This document shows, in pieces, positions 34,988-46,600 of a DNA stretch of 64,000 nucleotides. Source of the stretch: Patiria pectinifera. Lineage: Eukaryota > Echinodermata > Asteroidea > Valvatida > Asterinidae. How positions within the stretch are numbered: the first letter of the stretch is position 1; each line of letters starts with the position of its first letter. The DNA lies in contig CM057141.1 in NCBI GenBank assembly GCA_029964075.1, positions 7,998,001 through 8,062,000 on the forward strand. Reading direction: 5' to 3'. The position numbers were made by a program, and so were the translations under genes. The notes below the pieces were generated by a model. The model was not told the origin of the DNA. It saw only the letters and a list, made by a program, of their open reading frames with translations, and made no database searches.

Positions 34988-36212
34988 TCCCATCAGGATG
35001 CCAAACCCTTTTCATCACATTAGTTTGTCCAACTTGAAATGATCAAGTTTTAAGATCGAATGTTACGTATTAGCTACATAAAAATTGATTGGTATAGCTA
35101 AACCGTACCCCAGATGAGAATCTCAGGGTATAACGTCTTTCAGTGTTGCTCCACATTTTTTTTTTGAGGGGGAGATTTGTCGAAAAGTCAAATGGCCATA
35201 AATGAAGCTTTTTTAACAGACTTCCCCCCCCCCCTTTTCAATGGCTGTGACGCAGCATTTTAAAAAGGGATCATATCCATGTATCAGATACGTTGAAGCG
35301 TCTTATTACAAAATTCAAAAATGACATCTCAAGTTCTCATACATGTACTTAGGTTGATTTTATTATTGATTACACTTTTATAATAAAAAATGACTCATAA
35401 AAATGAAGACGGCAATAACTGCAAATACGGTTTAGGTATTTTTTTTATATTCCAGGCTATTCCAAATAGTGATTTATTTAATATAATCTAATTATATTTC
35501 ATTTATCAATTTTTTTGTGGGGAGGGGCAATTTAAACCTGCACAGATTTTACCCACACAAGACGAATGGTATTTAGATGACAGAAGTTTGTTCAATCTGT
35601 ACTGATTGAGCATTATACTTGTTATGATTTTCAACTGACAAAACGAGCTATATGAGCACATACATCACAGACCGATTTCATATATAACATGTCAAAAGTC
35701 TCATCAAATTGAAGGACCCACTTTCTGTCTGAAAACATTTTGAAGAGAAAATGAATGTATATTCCCCTATTTGGAAGCTTTGAGTGGCAGCATTACAACT
35801 GAAATTATTTTGTGTTTCAGCTAAAACCGTTACCGTTTTTATTATTTTGAATATTGTTGTAAGAACCGATTCATGTTGCGTTGTTGTTCCATCCATTCTG
35901 TGAAAACCACCAGTAAACCCCAAGGCCCCCTTTTTGAGGCTGTACCAAATTTTTAATAGTGTTTTTAAATTTCAGGCATAACTTTTTTAAAAGATGTTTT
36001 TAGCACGGTTCAGATTCTCCACCAGATGCCACGCACTTAACATTATGTTACCCTGAGATAAGAGTTCACAAAATTATTCTGATCTGGGGTTTAACCATAC
36101 CAATCGATATTTATGTAGCTAATACATAACATTCGATAGTAGTAAATTTAAAACGTGATTATTTCATGTAATACAAAACTATAACGAAGAGATTTTGGCA
36201 TCCCGATGAGAA
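34988..36212. mobile_element. large foldback element with about 150-bp arms
   Basis: 34988-35135 is inverted at 36042-36212. Matching blocks are CATC(A/G)GGATGCCAAA at the outer end, then TCGAATGTTA, TAGCTACATAAA and ATTGGTATAG..AAACC, and CAG(A)TGAGA..CAGGGTAA at the inner end. The 0.9-kb interior has no recognised gene. Target duplication is unclear. It lies between two copies of an older LINE-containing repeat (34010-34310 and 36340 on). Confidence 0.75.
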
Positions 36213-36450
36213 AAAACAAGAATATATGCCCTTTTGCTGGGAACATTTTGGTCATTACGCGCTATTGCATAAAGGCATATGCACATATGCCCTTCTGCCG
36301 GGCACACGACGAAATATAAATTTACTCGAAGACATAAAGTTAAACACTTCATTTTCCAGAACTACCATTAAAATAAAGATACAAACCACCAGAGTAATGA
36401 CTGACCGTTGGACTCAAGTGCAAGTGTTATTTCAAATTAATGCGACGGGT

Positions 36451-37105
36451 ATGAACGCCAAGAAAACCGAGCTGATGACCATTAATGAGGCACCACTGAA
36501 CCACGCTCCTGTCCTCTCCACAGGTGGCACCCAACTCAAAGAGGTGCAGGACTTCAAATATCTGGGTTCCTACATAGCTGACAGCAAGAAGGACTTTCTC
36601 ACAAACTCCACTCTATCTGGAACTTAATCCGACATACCTCAATCCACCAAGCTTGCTTTCTTCCGACCCTCTGTCGAAAGTATTCTGCTATACGGCTCCG
36701 AGACATGGTCCATGAAAGAGCAACTTAAACAGAAACCAGATGGCACCTACACTCGCCTCCTCATGAGAGTGCAAAATATTTCCTGGAAGGAATATAAGAC
36801 AATTAAGCGGAAATATACGGCAGCATCCCACCTATCAACTACAGTTGCACAGTGCAGAGCCCGCCTTGCCGGTCACTGCTATAGAGCCAAAGAGCAAGTT
36901 GTCTGGGCTCATCTGCTGGAGATTGCCTTGCCCCAACAGAGGGAGCAGTCCACTCAACAACGTTGACACTGTATGCAGTGATGTGAGCCAGCTCGTTGAT
37001 GACATCACCACGGCCATGGCGGACAAGAGAGTCTGGAAGAGTTTGGTTGCATCCATCTCGCTGCGGCCCCCCAATGATGATGATGATGATGATGATGTTT
37101 CTATG
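36451..37105 (+). pseudogene. 3' end of an APE-type non-LTR retrotransposon with (GAT)n tail
   Basis: Translation shows MNAKKTELMTI, a DFKYLGSYIADS block, LLYGSETW, DGTYTRLLMRVQNISWKEY, then RARLAGHCYRA and TTAMADKRVWKSLV. These are well-known C-terminal blocks of LINE ORF2. One in-frame TAA (36625) and one frameshift near 36960 break it. It ends in a (GAT)n run (37075-37099), a typical LINE 3' tail, which creates a poly-Asp artefact. It interrupts an older repeat whose halves lie at 36340-36450 and 37110-37140. Inactive, 5'-truncated. Confidence 0.85.
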
Positions 37106-37332
37106 TGTTTCATGAAAATAACACTTTTTTTGCAGTACAATGTCATACACGGAGGTGAAGTATTTTAAAGTAACTTAATTACAACTTCAGAGTACACCTA
37201 CAATAAAAAAGGTATTTTCTTACAAATGCATACAATAATTGATGTTCAAATTCTTCCAAAATCTAAAGAAATACCCATTTGAACTTATTTGACCTTTGAC
37301 CTTGAAGATGACAATTATGGCCAAAAGCAAGT

Positions 37333-37470
37333 GTGGCATCCACCTATATTTTCTTCCCCGTCCTATCTCTGATTGATCTGACATGGTTGCCTGCTATTAC
37401 CATAAAAATCCGTCCAAAGTGTAAAATTCTACTTAGGCTGGTTCACTATAGAGCAAGGACTAGTCGGATA
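37333..37470 (+). pseudogene. LINE reverse transcriptase fragment
   Basis: The frame containing LIDLTWLPAITIKIRPKCKI and LLRLVHYRA resembles the region just before the end of CR1/L2-type reverse transcriptase. The frame then degenerates. Duplicated at 38691-38828. Confidence 0.55.
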
Positions 37471-38384
37471 TCGATAGAATGCATCAGTGTGATTTTGACC
37501 TTCGTATGCGCAGCGGGTTAGCACATGTGGCAAACATATGCTGTATTGTATTTTGACTGGTTTTTTTTGTAAGTCTGAGTATCTGAAAGGGAAGTTGGGT
37601 ACCGTTATTAAAAGAAATCGTAGCAGAGAAACATATCATTTCGGTCCGAAGAGCCTGCACTTTAAAATCACTGAGTGTTTACACAACGAACGCCACAGTC
37701 AGAGTGATATTCGTGACAGCAAAGTGATAAACGTCGATGTGCTGTTGTATAATTTTTTTAATCTATTCAACATACATTGTAGAAATGTAATTATTAAAGT
37801 GCGAAACCAAATTCCGAACCAAAGTAAAGACTGCTCCATTATCGGTATTTAAGAACGGTGCACACACATCGAAGAATGACATGGTTAACCTAATAGATAG
37901 GCCTGCATCTTCATTTAAAGGGAATATACAACATTTGCAAACATCGAAAAATAAAACTACCAAGTTTCTACGAAATACCTTACTAGGATGTTGGTAAATG
38001 ACAGTCTAAAGCATCCTGTAAAATTATGGCACCTGGTGTCAAGTCATTTTCAAGAAACTTGTATTTTTGTATACATTTCTAACGGTGGTCGGCCGATCAC
38101 CGTTGGAAAAACCTAACCGTATTTTTCAACTACTGCTCCAAATTTACAATTTTCAGTCCAAATTTTGTTTGCTATTGGTTACATGTTCATGAACGGGTGC
38201 AGGCCAGCTAGACTGGTTCCCTTACCTTACAATTTTCCGACAACTAAAAATTGATCCATTTTATCTTTAGTGGAGTCAGGGAACCAGACTACCGAAACAT
38301 TTTTTTTGTTTTTCTTGGTTTTTCAAGCATTTTCGAAACACAAAACTTCAAAACATGTCAGTTAAACAATATTTGATCTAGGCC

Positions 38385-38670
38385 AAGGGCGGATCCAGAA
38401 CACAATTTTTTTTGGGGGGGGGGCCAAAAAAAAAATTGGTCCCCCCAAAAAGTGGGTCAAAAAAATTACGGCGTGGGGTTCGGGGCCCCGAAATTTTTTT
38501 GGATTCTAAATGCTCTGTGGTGCGATCTGAGGCAATTTCTGACCATTTTAACCATTTTTTTTTGAGGAAAAGATGGTGGTGTACTCATTGCCTGCCTTTA
38601 TTGCGATGTCAAATAAAAAAAAAAAAAATTGGTTTCGTTTGGGGGCATGGCCTTTGCCCCCGGATCCGCC
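38385..38670. mobile_element. GGGCGGATCC-family MITE, copy 2 (right end clipped)
   Basis: Left flank GATCTAGGCC, left end AAGGGCGGATCC, right end GGATCCGCC without the final CTT. The clipped end is the junction of the tandem duplication. Confidence 0.85.
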
Positions 38671-38690
38671 AATTATGGCCAAAAGCAAGT

Positions 38691-38828
38691 GTGGCATCCA
38701 CCTATATTTTCTTCCCCGTCCTATCTCTGATTGATCTGACATGGTTGCCTGCTATTACCATAAAAATCCGTCCAAAGTGTAAAATTCTACTTAGGCTGGT
38801 CCACTATAGAGCAAGGACTAGTCGGATA
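38691..38828 (+). pseudogene. LINE reverse transcriptase fragment, duplicated copy
   Basis: Copy of 37333-37470 created by the tandem duplication. Confidence 0.55.
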
Positions 38829-39742
38829 TCGATAGAATGCATCAGTGTGATTTTGACCTTCGTATGCGCAGCGGGTTAGCACATGTGGCAAACATATGCT
38901 GTATTGTATTTTGACTGGTTTTTTTTGTAAGTCTGAGTATCTGAAAGGGAAGTTGGGTACCGTTATTAAAAGAAATCGTAGCAGAGAAACATATCATTTC
39001 GGTCCGAAGAGCCTGCACTTTAAAATCACTGAGTGTTTACACAACGAACGCCACAGTCAGAGTGATATTCGTGACAGCAAAGTGATAAACGTCGATGTGC
39101 TGTTGTATAATTTTTTTAATCTATTCAACATACATTGTAGAAATGTAATTATTAAAGTGCGAAACCAAATTCCGAACCAAAGTAAAGACTGCTCCATTAT
39201 CGGTATTTAAGAACGGTGCACACACATCGAAGAATGACATGGTTAACCTAATAGATAGGCCTGCATCTTCATTTAAAGGGAATATACAACATTTGCAAAC
39301 ATCGAAAAATAAAACTACCAAGTTTCTACGAAATACCTTACTAGGATGTTGGTAAATGACAGTCTAAAGCATCCTGTAAAATTATGGCACCTGGTGTCAA
39401 GTCATTTTCAAGAAACTTGTATTTTTGTATACATTTCTAACGGTGGTCGGCCGATCACCGTTGGAAAAACCTAACCGTATTTTTCAACTACTGCTCCAAA
39501 TTTACAATTTTCAGTCCAAATTTTGTTTGCTATTGGTTACATGTTCATGAACGGGGGCAGGCCAGCTAGACTGGTTCCCTTACCTTACAATTTTCCGACA
39601 ACTAAAAATTGATCCATTTTATCTTTAGTGGAGTCAGGGAACCAGACTACCGAAACATTTTTTTTGTTTTTCTTGGTTTTTCAAGCATTTTCGAAACACA
39701 AAACTTCAAAACATGTCAGTTAAACAATATTTGATCTAGGCC

Positions 39743-40048
39743 AAGGGCGGATCCAGAACACAATTTTTTTTGGGGGGGGGGCCAAAAAAAAATTTGGTCC
39801 CCCCAAAAAGTGGGTCAAAAAAATTACGGCGTGGGGTTCGGGGCCCCGAAAATTTTTGGATTCTAAATGCTCTGTGGTGCGATCTGAGGCAATTTCTGAC
39901 CATTTTAACCATTTTTTTTTGAGGAAAAGATGGTGGTGTACTCATTGCCTGCCTTTATTGCGATGTCAAATAAAAAAAAAAAAATTGGTTTCGTTTGGGG
40001 GGGGGGGGGCATGGCCCCCTTTGCCCCCCCCCCCCCGGATCCGCCCTT
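39743..40048. mobile_element. GGGCGGATCC-family MITE, copy 3 (complete, with target duplication)
   Basis: Perfect terminal inverted repeat AAGGGCGGATCC / GGATCCGCCCTT. Flanked by a perfect 10-bp direct repeat GATCTAGGCC (39733-39742 and 40049-40058). A 9-11-bp duplication is typical of Mutator-like elements, which is the best guess for superfamily. Confidence 0.9.
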
Positions 40049-40572
40049 GATCTAGGCCTATTATTTATACTAACCCCTCAAATAGTTCATTTCTGAAAAT
40101 TACAGCAAAAGCCAATGATGTACATTCCCTTTAATAACATCTTCAACAATCTTTTAGGGAGGCCCATTAATTATAAATAAAATGTGAGAGCAAGAAATAT
40201 TGAAGAAAAAAAACACCCAGGATTATTATTCTTCAGATCAATTTTCAACCCTGAATATTTTTGTTTTGATTACTGACAGATGAATCATTCATTCACCCGT
40301 TCAGTCAACACACCGCATACTGCACGCGTTGCCTGGTACCCGGTCATACTAGCATAAATCCAATACACTGACGTTTGATTATCAGCTTTTTGCACAAACG
40401 AACTTGTATCTCATGCTGTTTCGGTCAATGCACCAGTGTACAGGGAACGCATTGTCGTCAACTACTTGTGATTATATACGCGATCGAACGGCCATTATTT
40501 TTCGCAAGCTGACGACTATTGATAAATTTTCTCCATCTTTCCAGCGTTTTCCAGCCGTGGTGGTTGTTTACC

Positions 40573-40651
40573 ATGGCATGGTTTGTAGTTTTACTGGCAG
40601 TTCTTCTAGTGCAGTGTGGTTCAGCTGTATTACTGGAATCGTATGAACCTG
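40573..40651 (+). CDS. gene 2 exon 1 (signal peptide)
   Basis: The ATG is in ACCATGG context; an upstream in-frame ATG at 40519 would put 18 residues before the signal peptide and is less likely. Donor GTAAGT; ends in phase 1. Intron 1 is 10.5 kb. Confidence 0.82.
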
Positions 40652-43600
40652 GTAAGTCAATATATAATGTGCTTTTTTTACCACTTCGGCTTTTGTTTGA
40701 CAGTTACACTGTCACTACTCACTATAGACTAGACACTATGGGCATGATGGGGGTCAGACAAGTCGACCGTTGAGACGGTACAACTATACTCATATAGTAT
40801 AGAATGCAGGGCCACTTCACTCTACATCCGCGCCTCCGTACGGCTGCGTGGAGGCGTGGAGCCGCAGTCGACCTACCTCCGAGAATTGCGCCCTCTATCG
40901 GCGCGCGTCTCTGCGACTCCGCGCCTCCGCGACTCCAGTGCCCCGTCGCCCTCCTCCCTTCCTTTGCGAGGAAATTAAAAATGGATATGGATGCTTCGTT
41001 CTCAAAAAAATACCACCGAGAACTGCGCCCTCTATTGGCGGCGCGCGTCTCTGCGCCTCCGCGACTCCAGTGCCCCGCGTCTAGTCTCTGCGACTCCGCG
41101 CCTCCAGTGCCTTGTCGCCCTCCTCCCTTCCTTTGCGAGGAAATTAAAAATGGATATGGATGCTTCGTTCTCAAAAAATACCGCCGAGAATTGCGCCCTC
41201 TATCGGTGGCGCGCGTCTCTGCGACTCCGTGACTCCAGTGCCCTGCGTTGCCCGCGTCTAGTCTCTGCGACTCCGCGACTCCGTAGCTCCGTGCCCCGAC
41301 AAATCTACAAGCGCCCTCCCTTCCGATCATTGATGAGAAGACAAGTGCATTCGCTGTAGCACTTTTTGCAGGTTTGCATATTATTATATTGTAGCCTATT
41401 AGTATTATTATTACTCCTATCCTCACATCGCCGGCCTCCATCCACGCCTCCAAGCAGAATAAAGAAACCTTGCTCCGGCGTGGCCCTGCATTCTATAGTT
41501 GCTCCGTTGAGACAACTCGACTCGGGACAAGTCGACCGTTGAGACAACTCGACCGTTGAGACAACTCGACCGTATGTGCGATAAATGGAAAGATAGTTTA
41601 TAAAATGGTTTATAAAATCTTACATAAACACGCATCTGGTTCGGGAAAGTTCTATAGCCACTCGCTCCTCCAATGAAACACGCTTAGTCCAGCCCCGTTT
41701 CAATCAAAATCATTATGGCATGCGTACCTTTTCAGTAGCAGCACCCAGTGTATGGAATAGGCTTCCTTATTTAATTCGGAATGCACCTTCCTTTTTATCT
41801 TTTAAGTCAGCACTAAAAACGTATTACTTCCGTCAGGTTTTTAAATAACATTCATGATGATTGACTGATTGTGGTTTTAATGTATTTTTAATGAGTTTTA
41901 CTTGGTATTTAAATCAATAGATTGGTGATGTATTAGTATTTTTAATGAGCTTTTTAGTGTATTTAATGACATTTGTTTTATTAACTTTGTAAAGCGCATT
42001 GAGATTGTGTCAACGATGTAATGCGCTATATATGAATAAAGTATTATTATTATTATTATTCAGACAAGTCAACCGTTGAGACAAGTCGACTCCATGTTTT
42101 TGCCTTTTGGGCCTAGTTTTCTGGGATAGTACCGGAGATTTTGACGGCGGCTGATCGCCGTTTGGGAGTTATGATACATGAGGGTTTTTTGTTACATATA
42201 ACAGAGCCGATATAGCGCAGCGTGATTGTCCGTGCACATCGTTCGTTTTTGCCAGCCCTGTGCGCGCACTTATGTACCGTGCACGGTGGCATCGTTTTTG
42301 CCGGGCCTGTGCGCCCGCTTATCCTATCCCCGGTCGGTCAACGTGGCCGTACCGTGCATGGTGACATCGTTTGTGCCGGGCCTGTGCGCCCACCTGCCGT
42401 GCCGGTCGAAGTGCCCGCGTGCCGGGCCGGGGGCGCGCCGGCCCGACGCGACGGCCACCGGATCGGAGCGTACTCTGTGTATCGAGTATGCCCGCGCCCG
42501 GGACCGGTCCTGTCACAGGTTTATGCAACTTTTTCCGCTCCGTGTGTATACATTTCCATTAAGTCGAGCTGTCTCAACGGTCGACTTGTCTCAACGGTCG
42601 AGTTGTCTCAACGGTCGACATGTCCCGAGTCGACTTGTCTGACATTCGACACTATTTTCATATACATAGCCACGCTTCAATCTATAGTAAAAACCCTCTA
42701 TTGTGATCCACGGTTACTGTGATCGAGTGACCGTTCTAGCCGAATTTCGGCTACATTTGACAGAATATTTGCATACAAAAATGAGTTGTACAGAAAATCC
42801 AGCAGAATATTTTTCTCGGCAGAATTATGTAGATGAAGGACAATGAAATAGGTTAGAGAAATATGGGCACATTTGGTTTGAAAAACCTTCGTTTTTTGAA
42901 AGATCCCTGAAACAAACCCTTACACAATGGAACAGCAATATATACTGGGTGATTGGCAGACTTTCGAAGTGGATTTAGCAGAATTTTACATGGTATTACG
43001 GTCATCCTGCCATGTAAGACTGTACAAATGTAGTGTTAGTCGGGTACCCACTGGTGGGACTCCCGCTGGACTCCTAACATTTTGCACATGCGGAACTCGG
43101 GGTACCTGAGTGTCATGCCTGTCTTTGATTTTCTGATCATTTTGAAAACATTCGTTGTGACAAAGTTGTGCCATATTTTACTTCGAATTTCTTGACAATG
43201 ACAGATCCAACACTCGCGTAAATTCACAGGAAGCCTAACAACTAAGTGATTCACCTATTGGCAAAATTATACATGGTTATATGTAGCGAATCAAAAGATA
43301 TAAAGATTTTGCTTGTATTTATGCAAGGGAAGCGCGTGGCGTTGTATACAACGCCACGTTCACGGGTCTAATACGGTGTAGTGTACATACCTAGCCCCAC
43401 TTGTGTGGCCTCCGTATTGCTGCGCTGTACGTTAGGCCACACGTCTGGTTTCCCAACCTACTGAGAGTTTAGTCAAAAACTGGCACATATGGACTCCAGA
43501 AAGATGTCTAAATTTCTCGAAAAATTTTAAGAAAGATTAGGCACAACTATAGAATACAGGGGGCCACTCCACTCTAGCCCTAGTCCCATAAATGTGACTG

Positions 43601-46600
43601 AAATACTGGACTACCTCCGTTTTCCGTATATCAGTCACAAAGCCACGTACGGCCTGTGAGCGGAGCGTCCCATTGCTAGGGGAGCCGAAAATTAATAAAA
43701 GATCGAAATTATTTTGTCAGCAGAAAATCAACCCAGCTATAGTATGACTGCTAAATAGCACAAAATCGTTAAATTCGGTACCTTCAGAGGTCTAGTTATC
43801 CAACAATCATGGTAATTCGTCAAAGAATGCAGACGGTTTTGAGCAAACATGGCATCGCTGATATGTTCACCGGCCACCCTAATAATAGTCAAGAGGCCAA
43901 AGGGGTCAGGGAACCAAACAAGAGCTTTAATCATCGACTGAGCGTGCGTCAACTTTGGCAAAGCGGTAGTTTTGTTTTTTGATGTTTGCAAATGCTGTAT
44001 ATTCCCTTTAAGTTGAGACCAGAATCCGACATATTTAGGCCTACTAATATACCTACCGTACATCCAGAACTGTGTAAGATTTTTACAAACCTTTCAGAAA
44101 AACCAATTGAAGTTGCTGTGGCAGAAAATTGACATTTTTTTCAAACCTCCAAACTCTCCTGTAACAAAATGTTTGGCTCCAGTATTTCACAGGCATTATT
44201 TGGAGATGGTTTTGCACAGGTTCAAATCTCTGAAAAGTCAAACAAAAACATGAAATTTACCAGAATTTTGCTCATCAAGTTTACAGAAAGTTTACCCTGC
44301 TGTCTGTCGTCGTTAGCTGTCAACTGAGGGCGCTGTGTTCTCGACCAAATTGCACAGTCATGAAAACAGCGCCCTCAGTTGACATGTCACTTGGTGGTCG
44401 GTCGATTGGACATGTCGGATGTATGGTCTGTCTGTTGGTCCTAAAAATTTAGCAAAAGTATGGTGTTGCATATATGTGCCATCGGTGTCACATTTTTCAG
44501 GGATCATTTTGACCAATTTCATGCAAGACTTTCATGCAAGACTACATACATACATGTACAAGTATTAACCCTAACAGAACTCAACCCATCAAACCCCAAC
44601 GGCATGTTTTGTTGGAATCTGTCAGGATGGGTACACTACCCCTAAACTGTCAGTCTTTTACATTGGGTTGGCACACCTCCAGAATCAAAGTGGGTAATAT
44701 GTGTGTGCAGTTTCCCATATGGTGTTGGAAATTGCCAGGATGGGTATGGTTCCTAGTAAATCATGCTAGGGAGTTAGGGTTGAGGGAAACAAAAATCCAC
44801 TTAAATTTCCACTTTGAATTAGAAACTTCAAAGACAAGTATGGAATTGATTGTTTGTACTCAATAAGCTCAATGATTATTTCATTGCACATGTCAGTCTC
44901 TCATATGTATTTCTTCAAACTACTGTCTCCTTGATCCAATTTTATTACAAATGTACACTAGCTAGCCAGGTACATAAATGTTAACATACATACTCCCTAC
45001 CCCTATGCCAGTGAATACTGACACAGGTGCATTCTAGGGCTGGTACAAATTGGAATCACAATAGAAGCTTACAAAAGGTGACAGCAGTGTTTGAATGGAC
45101 CACCCTGTCAATTATGTTCAGGTTGTCAAGCTGTTGTATTGCAATGGATAACGGAGTCATTTGAGCATGAAATCACAGGGGGCTACGAGTAAACATTACG
45201 GGCTCAAAGTTTAGTAAAACATTTTTTAGAGAACTCTTTCTTTAGAGGAGTTATTCTTATACATGTTGTTCTGTCATCATATTCAAGTAGGAAAGGCAGA
45301 GATTACTCTAGGCAGATACCGGTACATGTACGGTACATGTACATTAATTTCTCTAAATCTCATACTTGTAATCAAGTTGGCAATTGGCTTGATTTTGTTC
45401 TTTACACTCATCTTACACTGTACACGCCGTCTAGGCAGAGGTAAAAATCATGTTTAGGGTACACGTAGACCAGGAAAATGCATACATAATTTCATTTTAT
45501 AATTTTTGTGTGTTTGTCTGTACCAGTCTTTTATACATGTTTACATAATTTACTGAGTAAATTTTACTTTAGGTACATGTACCTAAAACTGTATTTGTGG
45601 CAATAAAAAGTATGAAATTGGCAATTTGGCGGCAAAAAAATCCACGTACGTAAACACACAATTTCAGCCTTACTTGTTGCTTAAAGTTGATAAATACCGG
45701 TCGTCGGTCAATGCTTTTTCAAAATTTTGATTTTCTGTTTCGAACGAAATTTAAAGGAATATGATGTCCTGTAACAAATAAATGTGCTTGTTTGTTTTTG
45801 CAGGCCTTTATACAGTTTTAAAAAAAGGTTTTAAGTGGCGTGTTCCAGTTCAGAAATTGCACACACTTTTCAGAATGAATGAGGATGCTCTTTAATTCAA
45901 AAGTTGAAATTACTTCGGGGCCATTCAGAATTTTCAATGTTTTAAAATTTCGATCTTTTTTCCAAATTGTGGGTGGGTGGGTCAAGCTAAATAATTGAAA
46001 GTCGAAATTCACTTTCCATGGAAAAAAGAAAAACAAAAAACAAAGAAACATATCGCTCCGATATCGCGATGCGTGTTTCTTTTCCAACTTCGTCCCCTGT
46101 ACATGTATGTACTGTACATGTACATGTACGTCATGTATGTGTATATACCCACTGTGGCATGAGAGGGAGGTGGATTTTCAGTAGACTTGGACGTCGGGCG
46201 TTTGTAGCGGTTAGGCTGTGCAGAGGCAGCAGGGTACCAGGTGTACTAGATCGGCTCTATAACACGCCGCGGGCGTCGATTACCAATTGCTATAAAAACT
46301 GGAATATTCAACCACTGGATTCCAAGACTACGAGGACCGCAGCCTGTGATGTGATGTCTGCCCAAACCTAGCCTTGGTCAAGGCGCTAGTTGTTATTCAT
46401 CCCGGCCGTAGCGCGGTACCAGTAAACGATATCCTCGCTAGCGCTATGCATGCGGTGCATTAAAAATACAGCGCGAACAGCGACCTCACGCGGCCACCAT
46501 TTCTATGCAAATCAGTTGGACCCAATCTAGCGCCTTGGTTCAATCGTCGGCAAAAGCTTATGTTGTTCTTTATTTTGCGCTGGATTTCTAGCACACGACC

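Larger units (their letters stand above)
37313..38670. repeat. 1358-bp tandem duplication, copy 1
   Basis: It starts AATTATGGCCAAAAGC and is repeated at +1358 bp with only a few substitutions (for example T to C near 37443/38801 and T to G near 38198/39556) and homopolymer length changes. It includes a LINE fragment (37333-37470) and a GGGCGGATCC MITE at its right end, cut off 3 bp before the MITE terminus. Confidence 0.95.
38671..40048. repeat. 1358-bp tandem duplication, copy 2
   Basis: It is near-identical to 37313-38670 over its whole length; the difference in size comes mainly from longer G/C runs in the MITE and the 3 extra terminal bases. The 155-codon open frame at 38412-38879 only bridges the junction and is not a gene. 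Confidence 0.95.
40753..42643. mobile_element. composite element with GTCAGACAAGTCGAC ends
   Basis: GTCAGACAAGTCGAC (40753-40767) is inverted at 42629-42643. Copies of GTCGACCGTTGAGACAA occur at the left end, at 41528-41576, at 42061-42090, and in inverse orientation at 42580-42625. Between these lie a second inverted pair (TAGAATGCAGGGCCAC at about 40799 and its complement at about 41481), GCG-rich tandem repeats, a LINE 3' end and a GC-rich array. No transposase was recognised. It begins about 100 bp after exon 1 of gene 2. Class unknown; target duplication not seen. Confidence 0.65.

Noticed and set aside
36845..37168. Frame ending in poly-Asp
   Set aside because: It is the frameshifted end of a LINE followed by its (GAT)n tail.
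38412..38879. 155-codon open frame
   Set aside because: It spans the tandem duplication junction, fusing MITE and LINE debris.
40722..41453. 243-codon minus-strand open frame
   Set aside because: It runs through three tandem GC-rich repeats, has periodic low-complexity sequence and is opposed by several other open frames. No domain is visible.
42222..42722. 166-codon open frame in a GC-rich area
   Set aside because: High GC lowers stop frequency; the region is tandemly repeated and has no recognised domain.
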